From Leucothrix mucor DSM 2157 (GTDB taxonomy: Bacteria > Pseudomonadota > Gammaproteobacteria > Thiotrichales > Thiotrichaceae): 64,000 nucleotides of DNA. Positions 53,777 through 64,000 of this stretch are shown here, piece after piece. Each line of letters opens with the position of its first letter. Within the stretch, counting starts at the first letter, position 1. A program made the translations under genes and the position numbers. The stretch is from contig NZ_ATTE01000001.1 in NCBI RefSeq assembly GCF_000419525.1, positions 1,798,001-1,862,000 of the forward strand, read 5' to 3'. The notes beneath the pieces are model-generated. The model did not search any database. It saw only the letters and a program-made list of their open reading frames with translations, and was not told where the DNA came from.

Positions 53777-54649
53777 TTAAACGACTGGATTCCGCAAAAT
53801 GCCAATCGATTCAATTTCACACTCAACCACATCACCAGACCTTAAAAACTCAGGTGGCTTACGGGCAAAGCCAACGCCATCAGGGGTTCCGGTGGCGATT
53901 ACATCACCAGCTTCCAGCGTCATACTGCGAGACAGTATGGACACAATCGAGGGAATGTCGAAAATCATTTGTGCCGTGGAACCGGCTTGTTTTTCAACGC
54001 CATTCACCCGACAGGTCAACGCCAGCGCTTGTGGATCGGCAATCTCATCTGAGGTGACCATTACTGGCCCCATTGGGCAGCCGCCATCGATACTTTTGCC
54101 AATATAGAACTGCTTATGCGCAAACTGTAAATCGCGGGCGCTAATGTCATTAACGATGGTATAAGCAAAAATATGCTCATGCACTTTATCGAGTGGGATT
54201 TTTTTACCAGTTTTACCAATGATAATCGCCAGCTCAACTTCCCAGTCCAGCTGTTCGCTCACTTCAGGATCATCTGGAATCGGGCTATCCGGCCCAATTA
54301 CACAGGCATTGGATTTAGTGAATACGATGGGTGCAGTTGGTTTTTTGGCATTGCGCCCGGCAAAATCTGCAGCTTCGGCAATGTGATCAAAGTAGTTTAG
54401 CCCCATGCAAATAATATTTTTGTTAGGGCGTGGCAGCGGGGCGAGCAGGGTGATGTCGTCAACCTGCATATCCGCACTCAGCTCAAGCGCGGATAACAGG
54501 CTATCACGCTGCGGGTGTGCAATTAAGGTCTGCAAACTACGCCATTCATCACCAGTATTTTCAGCAACCAGAGCAGGCAAATAATAATGCCCCTCTCGCT
54601 CGATAAAAACATAGTGTTCATTGTGATGAAGACAAGTTCCCAGACGCAT
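53777..54649 (-). CDS. fumarylacetoacetate hydrolase (FAH) family protein
   Basis: 290 residues. The C-terminal FAH domain shows metal-binding acidic residues in DWEVELAIIIGK, the motif VNDISARDLQF, and GSPDG-like ATGTPDGVGFARKPP with EIESIGILRNPV at the end. Family members hydrolyse or decarboxylate beta-dicarbonyl compounds such as fumarylpyruvate, 2-hydroxyhepta-2,4-diene-1,7-dioate or oxaloacetate. The substrate cannot be assigned. The N-terminal 60 residues form the usual short lead-in domain. Confidence 0.9.
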   Translation of the reverse strand: MRLGTCLHHNEHYVFIEREGHYYLPALVAENTGDEWRSLQTLIAHPQRDSLLSALELSADMQVDDITLLAPLPRPNKNIICMGLNYFDHIAEAADFAGRNAKKPTAPIVFTKSNACVIGPDSPIPDDPEVSEQLDWEVELAIIIGKTGKKIPLDKVHEHIFAYTIVNDISARDLQFAHKQFYIGKSIDGGCPMGPVMVTSDEIADPQALALTCRVNGVEKQAGSTAQMIFDIPSIVSILSRSMTLEAGDVIATGTPDGVGFARKPPEFLRSGDVVECEIESIGILRNPVV

Positions 54650-54669
54650 AATTGCTCCCTAAATTTGAA

Positions 54670-55146
54670 TTAACGCACTTTCTTAACCGACAGGCGATCT
54701 GCATTGCCAGAAGCATAGCGATGAGCCGGCTTAATGCTTTTGGTGAGTGTATCAATAATTTCGTTGCTAAGCTTCAATGTTTCCATCGCGGCATCTTGGT
54801 TAGCCTGCATCAATTGCACTGGGATATGCATCAAGTCTAATGGCTGAGTCACTGGCTTAATTTGGGAATAACGCGCCGTGCTGTCAGTCGCCGTTTTCAG
54901 GATGCTCTGATTAATTTTATTCAGGCCCTTCCAGAGTACTTCAGCGCCTTGACCAGCTGCATCCACTTTTTCCATCGTCATAGTATGTGCTTCTTTTTGC
55001 TGCCAATTACTAGAAGCAGCGCCGTGCTGCATAAAAGCAGTGCGGTAAGCGATGGTTTGCGCCGATACTGAGCCAAGGTTAGCAACAGCCATTCCTAAGT
55101 CAGTCATTTTTTGAAGTGTTTTTAGGCTTTCAAAGAAAACTTGCAT
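54670..55146 (-). CDS. phasin-like protein
   Basis: 158 residues, almost entirely helical and amphipathic, with Ala/Gln/Met-rich heptads (FFESLKTLQKMTDLGMAVAN...KLSNEIIDTLTKSIKP). This fits phasins that coat polyhydroxyalkanoate granules, but the family is defined mainly by composition and fold. It sits 20 bp upstream of the FAH gene on the same strand, suggesting co-transcription. No PHA synthase is in the window. Confidence 0.5.
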   Translation of the reverse strand: MQVFFESLKTLQKMTDLGMAVANLGSVSAQTIAYRTAFMQHGAASSNWQQKEAHTMTMEKVDAAGQGAEVLWKGLNKINQSILKTATDSTARYSQIKPVTQPLDLMHIPVQLMQANQDAAMETLKLSNEIIDTLTKSIKPAHRYASGNADRLSVKKVR

Positions 55147-55366
55147 AATGTGTATTTCCTGTTCACGATTTATCTGGTAATCGTTTGTTAGTGTAGCGGT
55201 ACGCCTTTAGTGAGTAAGACTATAACTGAAATGCGAATAGGTCGCTTCAATTATTTTTGTGCAATGCAGCATTTTTATTAAACGACTGATTTTTACAGAT
55301 AATATGAACCCGCTCAGCCACACAGAGACTAACGGGTTTAGGGCCTTCTACGGGGAAAACAAATAA

Positions 55367-55948
55367 ATGAATTACAAGAAAAGTCTCATTATTGCCGCTT
55401 TAGCGAGCACCATGCTGCCTGTGATGGCGCAGGACGATAGTACAACTAAGAATAATGTTCGGGTTGACCAATTAAGCTTGGCTTCTGCCGTACAAGCCGC
55501 TCAGGTTAGCATTAATACTTGTCGGGAAGCAGGGGCTAAAGTCAGCGCTGCAGTGGTTGATCGCAATGGCCTGACACAGGTTATCTTAAGAGATACCTTT
55601 TCAAGCCCGATCTCAGTCGAACTAAGCCGTAAAAAAGCCTTTACTGCGGCTAACTTCTCTAAAAACACCACACAACTGGCTAACTTATCTGATACTGCGG
55701 TAGGCCGTACTGATGGGGTATTAATGTCTGCTGGTGGGGTATTGATCAAGCTGGATGATACTATTTACGGTGCGATCGGAGTGAGTGGCGCAGAGACTGG
55801 CGCAATTGATGACAACTGCGCCAAAGCCGGTGCCAAAGCTATCACCGATGCAATTACGGCTGACAAAGCCTTGGCGTTAGAGCTAGAAGCTGCGAAAGAA
55901 AAAGAGACCGGCGAGAAAGCCGCTGAAGGCGAGACTCAAAAGCCTTAA
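55367..55948 (+). CDS. exported GlcG/HbpS-family heme-binding protein
   Basis: 193 residues: signal peptide (about residues 1-21, LIIAALASTMLPVMAQ), then a GlcG/HbpS domain with ALVDRNG-type AAVVDRNGLTQVILRD, SRKKAFTAANFSKNT and GGVLIKLDDTIYGAIGVSGAETG...DNCAKAG. Members form octameric shells that bind heme or other small ligands. The tail (about 165-193) is Glu/Lys-rich and probably disordered. GGGGA precedes the start. Confidence 0.85.
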   Translation: MNYKKSLIIAALASTMLPVMAQDDSTTKNNVRVDQLSLASAVQAAQVSINTCREAGAKVSAAVVDRNGLTQVILRDTFSSPISVELSRKKAFTAANFSKNTTQLANLSDTAVGRTDGVLMSAGGVLIKLDDTIYGAIGVSGAETGAIDDNCAKAGAKAITDAITADKALALELEAAKEKETGEKAAEGETQKP

Positions 55949-55963
55949 GTGAAACGGTAAATC

Positions 55964-56323
55964 TTAAGCATCATCCATGACTGCGTGGCTGGTAATCCGG
56001 TTTCGCAGTAGGCGATTGATATGATTGCGCGCCTCCTCCAGCATTTCAAACAACACTCTTAGCTCGTCGCCATCCAATTCGCCATCCTCAGCCAAGGTGT
56101 GTTCTATCGCCACAATGGTTTGCTGCTGTTCTTTGAGCTTCTCTGCTTCTCTAGGGGTAATGCGTCCGTGGCGGATGCCTTGCTCAATCGATATCGCTTG
56201 CTGACTTTGAACGGTGCTGACAGTTTGCTCGGTAATGTATACCTGATCATCAGCAAACACAGAAGCACTTAACTGCGCCATGGCGACAAGCAGGATACTC
56301 ACAAATAGATAATATTTCCTCAC
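55964..56323 (-). CDS. small exported protein of unknown function
   Basis: 119 residues. Signal peptide (about 1-24, ending SASVFADDQ), then a helical domain. GRITPREAEKLKEQQQTIVAIE is followed by the acidic loop AEDGELDGDELRVLFEML, which resembles an EF-hand-like Asp-rich turn. Similar short periplasmic proteins occur in many gammaproteobacteria without known function. It is convergent with the GlcG-like gene. Confidence 0.6.
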   Translation of the reverse strand: MRKYYLFVSILLVAMAQLSASVFADDQVYITEQTVSTVQSQQAISIEQGIRHGRITPREAEKLKEQQQTIVAIEHTLAEDGELDGDELRVLFEMLEEARNHINRLLRNRITSHAVMDDA

Positions 56324-56551
56324 AACGCTCTCCTAACAATAATTCCTAAGTGCTCAATAATTTGCCCGCTTTGGGACACTTCAAAGTGTGCAAAAGTTCC
56401 TCATTAATGAGAAAATACACCTTGTTTGATGTTTATATTGATTGATACTAGGTTATTTTAGGACAGTAAGGAATAAAAAATGCGGAATAAAGTTAATTAT
56501 TCCGCAAATTATTATTTGTATCGAGATTTTTTTATTTATTCAGTGCTAAAT

Positions 56552-57517
56552 TCACTTTTTATCGTAGCTATGCTGCGAGTGCTTGCCATGAGATTGTCCA
56601 TGCTTTGACTGCTGCTGACCTTTCCAGGCCATATGATGTGCAGCCTGTTGACGCTTAGCTTGACGATGTCCGGAATGACTCCGCTCACCACCATTGCCAC
56701 CGACTTTGTAGTTACCGTACGACTTTCCCGTATGATTATACTGCTTCGCTTGCTGGTGTTTAGCCTGCTGATACTTCGCTTGCAGGTGTTGCACAACGGC
56801 TTTCTGACGTGGGTAATGCTTGGTATGAACTTGCTTTACCGGCTTAGAAACTCTGTGAAAACTAGAGCGACTTCCGTGATCACCACCATTACCGCCGCCA
56901 ACACTCACTGAAATATAAGAGTTAGTAGGCGTGTAGGTGGTACGTGGTGGCGCATAATAAACCGGTGCCTGATAAACAACAGGGGCTGGCGCTTGGTAAT
57001 AAACCACTGGCTGTACATACGTTGGTTGTACATATTGCTGTTGAACAACTGGCGCAGTGTAGCGAACGACTTGCTTAACTGGCGCAGCAGGGCGTACATA
57101 ACGCGCCGCTTGTTGTGCTTGTAATTTTGCTTGTCTGGCACGAGCCTGAGCGGCCTGCTGGCGTGCTTGTTGAGCGCGCTGCGCGGCTAAACGTTGCAAT
57201 TGTATCTGTCGGGCTTTCTGAGCGGCAATTTGCTGCTGCTTTTGAAGTGCCTGAGCACGACGCTGCTGATTGATGCGCTGCTGGTTCGCTAAAGCCTTTT
57301 GCTGTCTGGCACGCTGCTGCTGTAAGTAGCGCGCTTGATTAGGGTTATGAGCGGCAGGCTGTTGTACGATACGCGGAACGGTATAAGCCTGATTGTGAGT
57401 ATGTCCTATAGCACGCCCTTGGGGGGAATCGGGTGCACAAATGACATGACTAAATGCTGAGGTCGAGGCAAGCAAAGCCACCGTGCTTACACTCAGAATA
57501 GTCAGGGGTTTAAGCAT
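56552..57517 (-). CDS. secreted Gln/His-rich low-complexity protein
   Basis: 321 residues from the chosen start MLKPLTILSVSTVALLASTS, with GGAG eight bases upstream; the longer frame from 57568 lacks this. After the signal peptide, residues about 40-140 are Gln/Arg/Ala-rich and probably a long charged helix. Residues 140-200 are a Tyr/Pro/Val/Gln-rich repeat (VQPTYVQPVVYYQAPAPVVY) and the last 110 are His/Lys/Gly/Gln-rich. No fold is expected for much of it; adhesion, surface-matrix or metal-binding roles are possible. I do not recognise a family. Confidence 0.62.
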   Translation of the reverse strand: MLKPLTILSVSTVALLASTSAFSHVICAPDSPQGRAIGHTHNQAYTVPRIVQQPAAHNPNQARYLQQQRARQQKALANQQRINQQRRAQALQKQQQIAAQKARQIQLQRLAAQRAQQARQQAAQARARQAKLQAQQAARYVRPAAPVKQVVRYTAPVVQQQYVQPTYVQPVVYYQAPAPVVYQAPVYYAPPRTTYTPTNSYISVSVGGGNGGDHGSRSSFHRVSKPVKQVHTKHYPRQKAVVQHLQAKYQQAKHQQAKQYNHTGKSYGNYKVGGNGGERSHSGHRQAKRQQAAHHMAWKGQQQSKHGQSHGKHSQHSYDKK

Positions 57518-57686
57518 TTTATTATCTCCATGATTGTTGTCGCTTTGTATCCATTTACGGCAGCACATCCTGTGCCGCTCACTCTCTGTGACGCTTGGGG
57601 TGCTTACAAGTTCAAGCTTGGATAAAATTGATACAACTTATTGATAATAAAATGCTATTTGTTATTTTTTATACAAAATTAATGCT

Positions 57687-58646
57687 CTATTTTTGCGCTT
57701 TAAGCGACAACCAAACATCTAAACCCTGAGCATTGAGTTTGCTATCCATGGCAATCACCTCCAGGAATTTCTCATCCGATTGGGTACCGCCCAAAGCCTG
57801 ATAGCAGCCCAGCAAATAGTCACGAATTTGCTGGTCGATATGAGCCACCCGATCTTCAGTAACAGACTCTGCTTGTTCTGCAACCGCGACAAACTTATCG
57901 ATACTGTCATGCAACTGCTTAACCACCGCGTCAGTCGCGACAATGCGGCCAAAGTGAGTTAAATTAAATGCAGCCGGCTTGACTGACAATAATCGCGCAA
58001 TACTGGCACGCAAGGCATCAGGATCAAATTGCACCGGAGTTGTTGTCGCAAAAATAAAGCGCTCCGAAGTCGTTTCCAGCTGAGGGTAGCCAATACCGAA
58101 GGTATCACCAGAGAAAATGGTATTGCTTTTCAAGTCATGTACACAAAAGTGATGACGCGCATGGCCCGGTGTATCGTAAAAACGTAACACGCGCTCTCCG
58201 AGGGTGACTTCGAAGTTATCCGGAGCCTCAACGACACGAGCCGCATCAACGGGAATCAGTTCACCATACAGCTCTTCAAACGCCGCTTCGCCATAGACTG
58301 CTTTTACGCCAATGCTCAACTTCTCAGGGGAGATCATGTGCCGCGCACCTTTAGGGTGCACCACCAGCTCCGCATTGGGGCAGATTTTCATCAGCTGGCC
58401 AACACCGCCCGCATGATCCAAATGAACATGAGTCGGGATCACATATCGGACATTTTCTTCCGTTAGGCCATTTGCCTTCAATACGTCCAAAATATGTGGC
58501 ACGGTATGAAACGTGCCGGTTTCAATAATGGCGCACTCGTCATTTTCGATCAGTACATATACCGAGGCAATTCCCGGACTCAGGTACTCCGCATCAAGAT
58601 GTAGAATGCCATCACCAAGTGAATTAAAAATGGGTTGTTTGATCAT
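57687..58646 (-). CDS. MBL-fold metallo-hydrolase
   Basis: 319 residues. The metal site motif THVHLDHAGG (about 71-80), a downstream TPGHARHHFCVHD histidine and FSGDTFGIGYP give the full binuclear metal set of the metallo-beta-lactamase superfamily. The C-terminal third is helical. Its overall pattern resembles glyoxalase II-like and flavoprotein-related hydrolases of unknown substrate. It is divergent from ppsR. Confidence 0.87.
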   Translation of the reverse strand: MIKQPIFNSLGDGILHLDAEYLSPGIASVYVLIENDECAIIETGTFHTVPHILDVLKANGLTEENVRYVIPTHVHLDHAGGVGQLMKICPNAELVVHPKGARHMISPEKLSIGVKAVYGEAAFEELYGELIPVDAARVVEAPDNFEVTLGERVLRFYDTPGHARHHFCVHDLKSNTIFSGDTFGIGYPQLETTSERFIFATTTPVQFDPDALRASIARLLSVKPAAFNLTHFGRIVATDAVVKQLHDSIDKFVAVAEQAESVTEDRVAHIDQQIRDYLLGCYQALGGTQSDEKFLEVIAMDSKLNAQGLDVWLSLKAQK

Positions 58647-58739
58647 TATATTTGCTCCTGATTGCTGAAGAATAGTGTTGTCCTATGCTAGGATTACGCG
58701 ATCATAACAAAGTCTTTTGACCAACCGGAAAGTAATCCT

Positions 58740-59558
58740 ATGCGTTGCGATGTCTACTTTATATCAGAGAGTACCGGTATCACCGCTGATGAACTCGGGA
58801 GCAGCCTGCTGTCTCAGTTCCCACAGGTGAGTTTCAAAAAGCGCTATCATCCCTTCATTGACACTATCGAAAAGGCTGATGCATTGGTTCAGAAAATCAA
58901 TGATCAGGCCGCCTCCGAACCCATGCTACCGCTGGTGTTTGCCACCATGGCCAATAAAGAAATCAATGAAGTCCTTTCCAAAGTAAATGCCCATTACTAT
59001 GAGCTATTTGATAACTATTTGGATAAAATATCAGCCAATTTAGGCGTAGAAGCGCGCCGCGAGTCAGGCTTGATGCATGGCTTAGTCAATGAATTGCAAT
59101 ATGACGCCCGAATCGATGCGGTGAATTACACCTTGTCGCACGACGACGGGATGATTCTAAAGAGCTTAGATGAGGCCGATATTATTATGGTCGGCGTCTC
59201 TCGTTCCGGAAAAACGCCGACCTGTCTCTATCTTGCGCTTAAGTTTGGTATAAAAGCGGCTAACTACCCGTTAACCGAAGATGACTTTGAACGTTACTGC
59301 TTCCCCAAAGAGATTCTGGCGCACAAAGAAAAATTGATCGTAACGACCATTAGTCCGCAGCGCTTGCACCATATTAGGGAGAAAAGACGCCCCGGAAGTC
59401 GCTACTCGTCGATGTCAACGTGCACCTCCGAAATTAAGATGGCCAGTGACCTTTATGATCGCTATGGTCTGATTCCACTTGACGTGACCTCACAATCAGT
59501 CGAAGAATTAGCAACGCAAATTGCACGGATTTATCGCAAGACCATGGGCAATGACTAA
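58740..59558 (+). CDS. ppsR: PEP synthase regulatory protein (bifunctional kinase/phosphorylase, PSRP)
   Basis: 272 residues of the DUF299 family. The N-terminus VYFISESTGITADELGSSLL and the P-loop GVSRSGKTPTCLYLA (about 152-166) are diagnostic. The protein phosphorylates, using ADP, and dephosphorylates the Thr next to the catalytic His of PEP synthase. Its target gene ppsA lies immediately downstream on the same strand, which separates PSRP from the otherwise similar PPDK regulator. Confidence 0.93.
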   Translation: MRCDVYFISESTGITADELGSSLLSQFPQVSFKKRYHPFIDTIEKADALVQKINDQAASEPMLPLVFATMANKEINEVLSKVNAHYYELFDNYLDKISANLGVEARRESGLMHGLVNELQYDARIDAVNYTLSHDDGMILKSLDEADIIMVGVSRSGKTPTCLYLALKFGIKAANYPLTEDDFERYCFPKEILAHKEKLIVTTISPQRLHHIREKRRPGSRYSSMSTCTSEIKMASDLYDRYGLIPLDVTSQSVEELATQIARIYRKTMGND

Positions 59559-59586
59559 CGCATTGCTACCAAGCAAGACCCGACCA

Positions 59587-59616
59587 CGGCAGATTCCACC
59601 GGTAACTGCCGCGCTC
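59587..59616 (+). terminator. possible terminator between ppsR and ppsA
   Basis: CGGCAG (59587-59592) and CTGCCG (59606-59611) form a short GC-rich stem followed by CTCATTTTT. It probably gives partial termination, so ppsA may also have its own promoter. Confidence 0.4.
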
Positions 59617-59667
59617 ATTTTTCTAATCAAAGGTTTCGTACCTTGCTAATTGTTTAAAAGGTAAATA

Positions 59668-62040
59668 ATGAAGCAGCAGTACATCGTTTGGCTGAACCAG
59701 CTTGGCATTAATGACATCGATCACGTGGGAGGCAAAAACGCCTCGCTAGGTGAGATGATCCAGAATCTTAGTAATCTTGGTGTGAAAGTACCGGGTGGTT
59801 TTGCGACGACCTCGCATGCATACAGGGAGTTTTTGGAGCATGAAGGCTTAGGAGATCGTATCAACGCCGTTCTGGAAACGCTGGATGTTGATAACATCGC
59901 AGAGCTGAGCAAAGCCGGCAGCCAGATTCGCGAATGGATTATGAGTATTCCATTACAGGAAGGGTTTGAGCAAAGCATTAACGAAGCTTATGTCAAACTT
60001 GAGCAGGAATATGGTGAGGAAGTGACGTGGGCCGTGCGCTCATCCGCAACCGCCGAAGATTTGCCCGATGCCTCGTTCGCAGGCCAGCAAGAAACCTTCT
60101 TAAATGTACATGGACTAGAATCGATAAAACTGGCGATTCGCCGCGTATTTGCGTCTTTGTTTACCGACCGTGCGATTGCTTACCGCGTGCATCAGGGATT
60201 TGATCACAGCTTGGTTGCGTTGTCTGCCGGTATCCAAAAAATGGTCCGCTCTGATATCGCAGCCAGTGGCGTTATGTTTACGCTGGATACCGAGTCAGGC
60301 TTCGATAAAGTAGTACTAATCACTGGTAGCTATGGCTTGGGTGAAATGGTCGTGCAGGGTGCGGTTAACCCGGATGAGTTTTACGTTCACAAGCAAACGC
60401 TCGAAGCGGGAAGACCGGCGGTATTACGTAGAACACTGGGCAGCAAGCTGATTCAGATGACTTACTCTGAAGCCGGTGCTGAAGACCCCGTTAAAATTAT
60501 CGATAACGATCCAGAGAAAAGCCGTCGCTTCTGCATTAACGATGCACAAGTCGAAGAGCTCGCTCGTCAAGCCATGACCATCGAAAAACATTATGGCCGC
60601 CCAATGGATATTGAGTGGGCACTGGATGGTAATGATGGTGAGCTGTACATTGTACAAGCGCGCCCTGAAACTGTTCAGAGTCAATCTGGCAATGTGATGG
60701 AACGCTATGACCTTAAAGGCAAAGCAACACCCATTATCGAAGGTCGCTCTATCGGCTCTAAGATTGGTTCAGGCACTGCCAAAGTCATTCTAAGTATTGA
60801 TGACATGGATCACATCAAGCCTGGCGATGTACTGATTACTGACATGACGGACCCTGATTGGGAGCCGATCATGAAGCGTGCCTCTGCGATTGTGACTAAC
60901 CGTGGCGGACGTACTTGCCATGCAGCAATCATTGCTCGTGAATTAGGCGTGCCCGCAGTGGTTGGTTGTGGCGATGCAACCTCGCTAATCAGCGATGGCA
61001 CGGAAGTCACCGTGTCTTGTGCCGAAGGTGATACCGGCTATGTATACCCCGGTATTATTCCGTTTGAAGTGACGCGCACTGAGTTGCAGGATATGCCAGA
61101 GTTGCCGCTTAAAGTGATGATGAACGTCGGTAACCCAGACCGTGCCTTTGACTTCTGTCAGGTTCCAAATCACGGTGTTGGCTTGGCTCGCATGGAATTC
61201 ATTATCAACAATATGATTGGTATTCATCCACGCGCTTTGCTAGAGCTAGATAAACAATCTGAAGCCTTACAAACAATTATTAAGAAACGTACGGATGCTT
61301 ATGAAAGCCCTGAAGAATTCTTCATTAATAAGATCGTAGAAGGTGTTTCCAGCATTGCGGCAGCATTCCACCCTAAACCTGTTATTTTGCGTATGTCCGA
61401 CTTTAAGTCGAATGAGTATGCCAACTTAATTGCGGGTGAAGCGTACGAGCCACACGAAGAAAATCCAATGATTGGCTTCCGTGGTGCGGCCCGTTATATC
61501 GACCCGGAATTCCGTCGCTGCTTTGAAATGGAGTGCGAAGCCATTAAGCGCGTGCGTAATGTCATGGGACTGACCAATGTTGAAGTCATGATTCCATTCG
61601 TACGTACCTTGAAAGAAGCAAAAGGCGTGACTGAATTGCTGGCAGAGAATGGTCTGGCTCGTGGTGATAATGGCTTACGTCATATTATGATGTGTGAGCT
61701 GCCATCGAATGCGGTATTGGCTGAAGATTTCCTTGAGTACTTTGACGGATTCTCTATCGGCTCAAATGATATGACTCAGCTAACGCTTGGCTTAGATCGT
61801 GATTCTGGCTTAGTGGCAGAAGGCTTTGATGAGCGTGATCCTGCGGTGAAAGCGATGCTGAAGATGGCAATTGAAGCCTGTAAGAAGCAGGGCAAGTATG
61901 TCGGCATTTGCGGACAAGGCCCTTCAGATCACGAAGATCTGGCAGAGTGGTTAATGGATCAGGGAATTGATAGTGTCTCCCTGAACCCGGATACCGTGGT
62001 AAGCACTTGGCTAGATCTAGCTGAGCACGGCAAAGCGTAA
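59668..62040 (+). CDS. ppsA: phosphoenolpyruvate synthase (pyruvate, water dikinase)
   Basis: 790 residues, matching the E. coli enzyme in length. Order of domains: ATP-grasp (1-350, with [20 protein letters not shown]), the phosphohistidine swivel domain [21 protein letters not shown] (phospho-His418, with Thr416 as PSRP target), and the PEP/pyruvate barrel ending with [19 protein letters not shown] and catalytic-Cys motif GICGQGPSD. It converts pyruvate, ATP and water to PEP, AMP and Pi for gluconeogenesis. Start supported by AAGG six bases upstream. Confidence 0.95.
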   Translation: MKQQYIVWLNQLGINDIDHVGGKNASLGEMIQNLSNLGVKVPGGFATTSHAYREFLEHEGLGDRINAVLETLDVDNIAELSKAGSQIREWIMSIPLQEGFEQSINEAYVKLEQEYGEEVTWAVRSSATAEDLPDASFAGQQETFLNVHGLESIKLAIRRVFASLFTDRAIAYRVHQGFDHSLVALSAGIQKMVRSDIAASGVMFTLDTESGFDKVVLITGSYGLGEMVVQGAVNPDEFYVHKQTLEAGRPAVLRRTLGSKLIQMTYSEAGAEDPVKIIDNDPEKSRRFCINDAQVEELARQAMTIEKHYGRPMDIEWALDGNDGELYIVQARPETVQSQSGNVMERYDLKGKATPIIEGRSIGSKIGSGTAKVILSIDDMDHIKPGDVLITDMTDPDWEPIMKRASAIVTNRGGRTCHAAIIARELGVPAVVGCGDATSLISDGTEVTVSCAEGDTGYVYPGIIPFEVTRTELQDMPELPLKVMMNVGNPDRAFDFCQVPNHGVGLARMEFIINNMIGIHPRALLELDKQSEALQTIIKKRTDAYESPEEFFINKIVEGVSSIAAAFHPKPVILRMSDFKSNEYANLIAGEAYEPHEENPMIGFRGAARYIDPEFRRCFEMECEAIKRVRNVMGLTNVEVMIPFVRTLKEAKGVTELLAENGLARGDNGLRHIMMCELPSNAVLAEDFLEYFDGFSIGSNDMTQLTLGLDRDSGLVAEGFDERDPAVKAMLKMAIEACKKQGKYVGICGQGPSDHEDLAEWLMDQGIDSVSLNPDTVVSTWLDLAEHGKA

Positions 62041-62050
62041 TCGTCAGTCG

Positions 62051-62794
62051 TTAATCGGTTTGGCCTGGCTCCCAGCGAGACAGGTCAACCGATTGATCAA
62101 ATACCCAGTCTGCCTGCTCAGGCTCGGGCGCTGAGCGCAGGACGGTCATATAATCTTTTCTTGAAATACTCGTCGAGCCCAGACTCAGCAAATGTGAGTT
62201 TTCCAGCTGGCAGTCAATCAAGGTATATCCCACATGCTGCGCATACCAAGCTAAGGCGATAAAGGCAATCTTGGATGTATTTGGCTCAGTGCTAAACATC
62301 GACTCACCACAAAATACACCGCCGCTGCTAATGCCATACAGGCCACCCACCAGCACATCATCCTTATTATAGACTTCTACCGAATGCGCGACGCCAGCGT
62401 CATGTAAGCGGCAATATGCCTGTTGCATTTCGGGAGAGATCCAAGTGCCGGAGCTATACGAGCGCGGTGCTGCGCAAGCGGCGATCACCTGTTTAAAATT
62501 ATGATCAAAAACAACCTTGTAGCCTTTATTTCTAATCGTCTTTCTAAGGCTTCGACTGAAGTTAACCATCTCTGGAAGCAGCACTGCACGCGGGTCTGGA
62601 TTCCACCAATAAATTGGCTCCCCCGGATTAAACCAGGGGAAAATCCCAGAGCGGTAAGCATTGATAAGCCTTGGAACTGACAAATCGCCCCCGATGGCAA
62701 TTAAGCCATTGGGCTCATCCCACGCCATTTCTGCGGGTGGGAAGGGCTCATCATGGGCACCGGGTTCAAGAAATGTCAGCTCTTGAGGCGTCAT
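62051..62794 (-). CDS. aat: leucyl/phenylalanyl-tRNA-protein transferase
   Basis: 247 residues. It shows ANGLIAIGGDLSVPRLINAYRSGIFPW-type sequence near the N-terminus, WWNPDPRAVL, and GGLYGISSGGVFCGESMFS with IDCQLENSHLLSLGS at the C-terminal core: all family hallmarks. It adds Leu or Phe to N-terminal Lys/Arg for the ClpAP N-degron pathway. It lies 17 bp downstream of trxB and is probably co-transcribed with it. Confidence 0.95.
   Translation of the reverse strand: MTPQELTFLEPGAHDEPFPPAEMAWDEPNGLIAIGGDLSVPRLINAYRSGIFPWFNPGEPIYWWNPDPRAVLLPEMVNFSRSLRKTIRNKGYKVVFDHNFKQVIAACAAPRSYSSGTWISPEMQQAYCRLHDAGVAHSVEVYNKDDVLVGGLYGISSGGVFCGESMFSTEPNTSKIAFIALAWYAQHVGYTLIDCQLENSHLLSLGSTSISRKDYMTVLRSAPEPEQADWVFDQSVDLSRWEPGQTD
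62053..62094. terminator. hairpin at the ppsA/aat convergent junction
   Basis: AATCGGTT-T-GGCCTG (62053-62067) pairs with CAGGTC-AACCGATT (62081-62094), giving about 14 pairs with one bulge and one wobble. It lies within the last codons of aat and lacks a clear T-run, so a terminator role is uncertain. Confidence 0.35.
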
Positions 62795-62811
62795 AGGGCT
62801 AGATTTCCGAC

Positions 62812-63786
<975 letters not shown>

Positions 63787-63988
63787 TTAGGTATTAATGA
63801 TTCATATGCTAAGTAATGGGGAGCATAAGGTAAAGCAACTACAGAATAAATATTCTTTTTCTGTGGTTAAAGCCTTATAATCCTTTGGCCTAGGGGGCAT
63901 GGAACGGCTATCCAAGCACAATCACCGACCAGCATCACACTAAAAATATTAAGCCCGTTCGGGCATTGAAAGCGTCATGGAGTAAGTT

Positions 63989-64000
63989 TTGGCAGAAAAA
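63989..64000 (+). CDS. first codons of a truncated gene, possibly ftsK
   Basis: TTG-GCA-GAA-AAA at 63989 is preceded at six bases by GGAG, and the ATG at 63977 runs straight into a stop, so a TTG start is the best reading. Divergence from trxB makes ftsK a reasonable guess by analogy, but four codons cannot identify it. Confidence 0.3.

Noticed and set aside
57556-57580. Hairpin in the leader of the Gln/His-rich protein as a riboswitch
   Set aside because: The stem is short and bulged; no known riboswitch core is visible.

Overview
The window reads as chromosome of a moderate-GC, probably aquatic gammaproteobacterium. The clearest indications are the trxB-aat pair, the ppsR/ppsA pair, CysK, an Lrp-type regulator, two sigma-54-type activator genes (one degenerate) and Tat-exported dehydrogenase and hydrolase subunits. 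I cannot assign a genus from sequence alone. I found no rRNA, tRNA, CRISPR array, transposase or prophage. Layout: 1-9952 carries a PEP-mutase/isocitrate-lyase family enzyme, a two-gene GMC dehydrogenase operon, a large secreted patchwork protein, an antitoxin without a toxin, and an Lrp regulator facing a drug/metabolite exporter and an aspartate-type aminotransferase. 9953-14270 holds a Fur-box-like site, a small exported protein, a short sigma-54 activator, a PepSY membrane protein and a quinone-oxidoreductase-like enzyme behind a striking palindromic operator. 14271-20188 is a catabolic 2-oxoacid/acetoin dehydrogenase-type operon: E1 alpha, E1 beta, a free lipoyl domain, a free E2 catalytic domain, a lipoate ligase, and an AcoR-like regulator whose AAA+ domain is visibly degenerate. 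It starts behind repeated GTGTCTCA sites, and a similar site occurs upstream of the GMC operon. 20194-23930 has a cation:proton antiporter, an MgtC-like protein, a DUF4116-like lipoprotein and a LysR regulator. 24040-30943 is a complete oligopeptide ABC importer followed by an M14-type peptidase or deacylase. 31072-35747 holds an MFS transporter, cysK with an unusual translation leader, a TRIC-type channel, a Tat-exported dienelactone hydrolase and a small secreted protein.

The most unusual locus is 35829-43579. It encodes a 2003-residue protein with two alpha/beta-hydrolase modules, a CHAT (caspase-like) protease domain and a helical tail, followed 46 bp later by a 489-residue transglutaminase-elicitor-like enzyme with a complete Cys-His-Asp triad. 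A compact palindrome flanked by direct repeats lies upstream and a strong terminator closes the unit. The domain combination suggests a conflict, defence or effector system, but that function is inferred and not shown. Beyond it, 43607-51095 (minus strand) is a hybrid sensor kinase, an OmpR-type regulator and a 1406-residue membrane protein, probably co-transcribed.

51266-58646 is mixed metabolism and envelope: a DmdB/FadD-like acyl-CoA ligase, an FAH-family hydrolase, a phasin-like protein, a GlcG/HbpS protein, small exported proteins, a Gln/His-rich secreted protein and an MBL-fold hydrolase. 58740-63771 is conserved core: ppsR, ppsA, aat and trxB, with the likely first codons of a divergent gene at the right edge. 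Several gene starts were moved inward from the longest open frame where a Shine-Dalgarno sequence or family length decided it.
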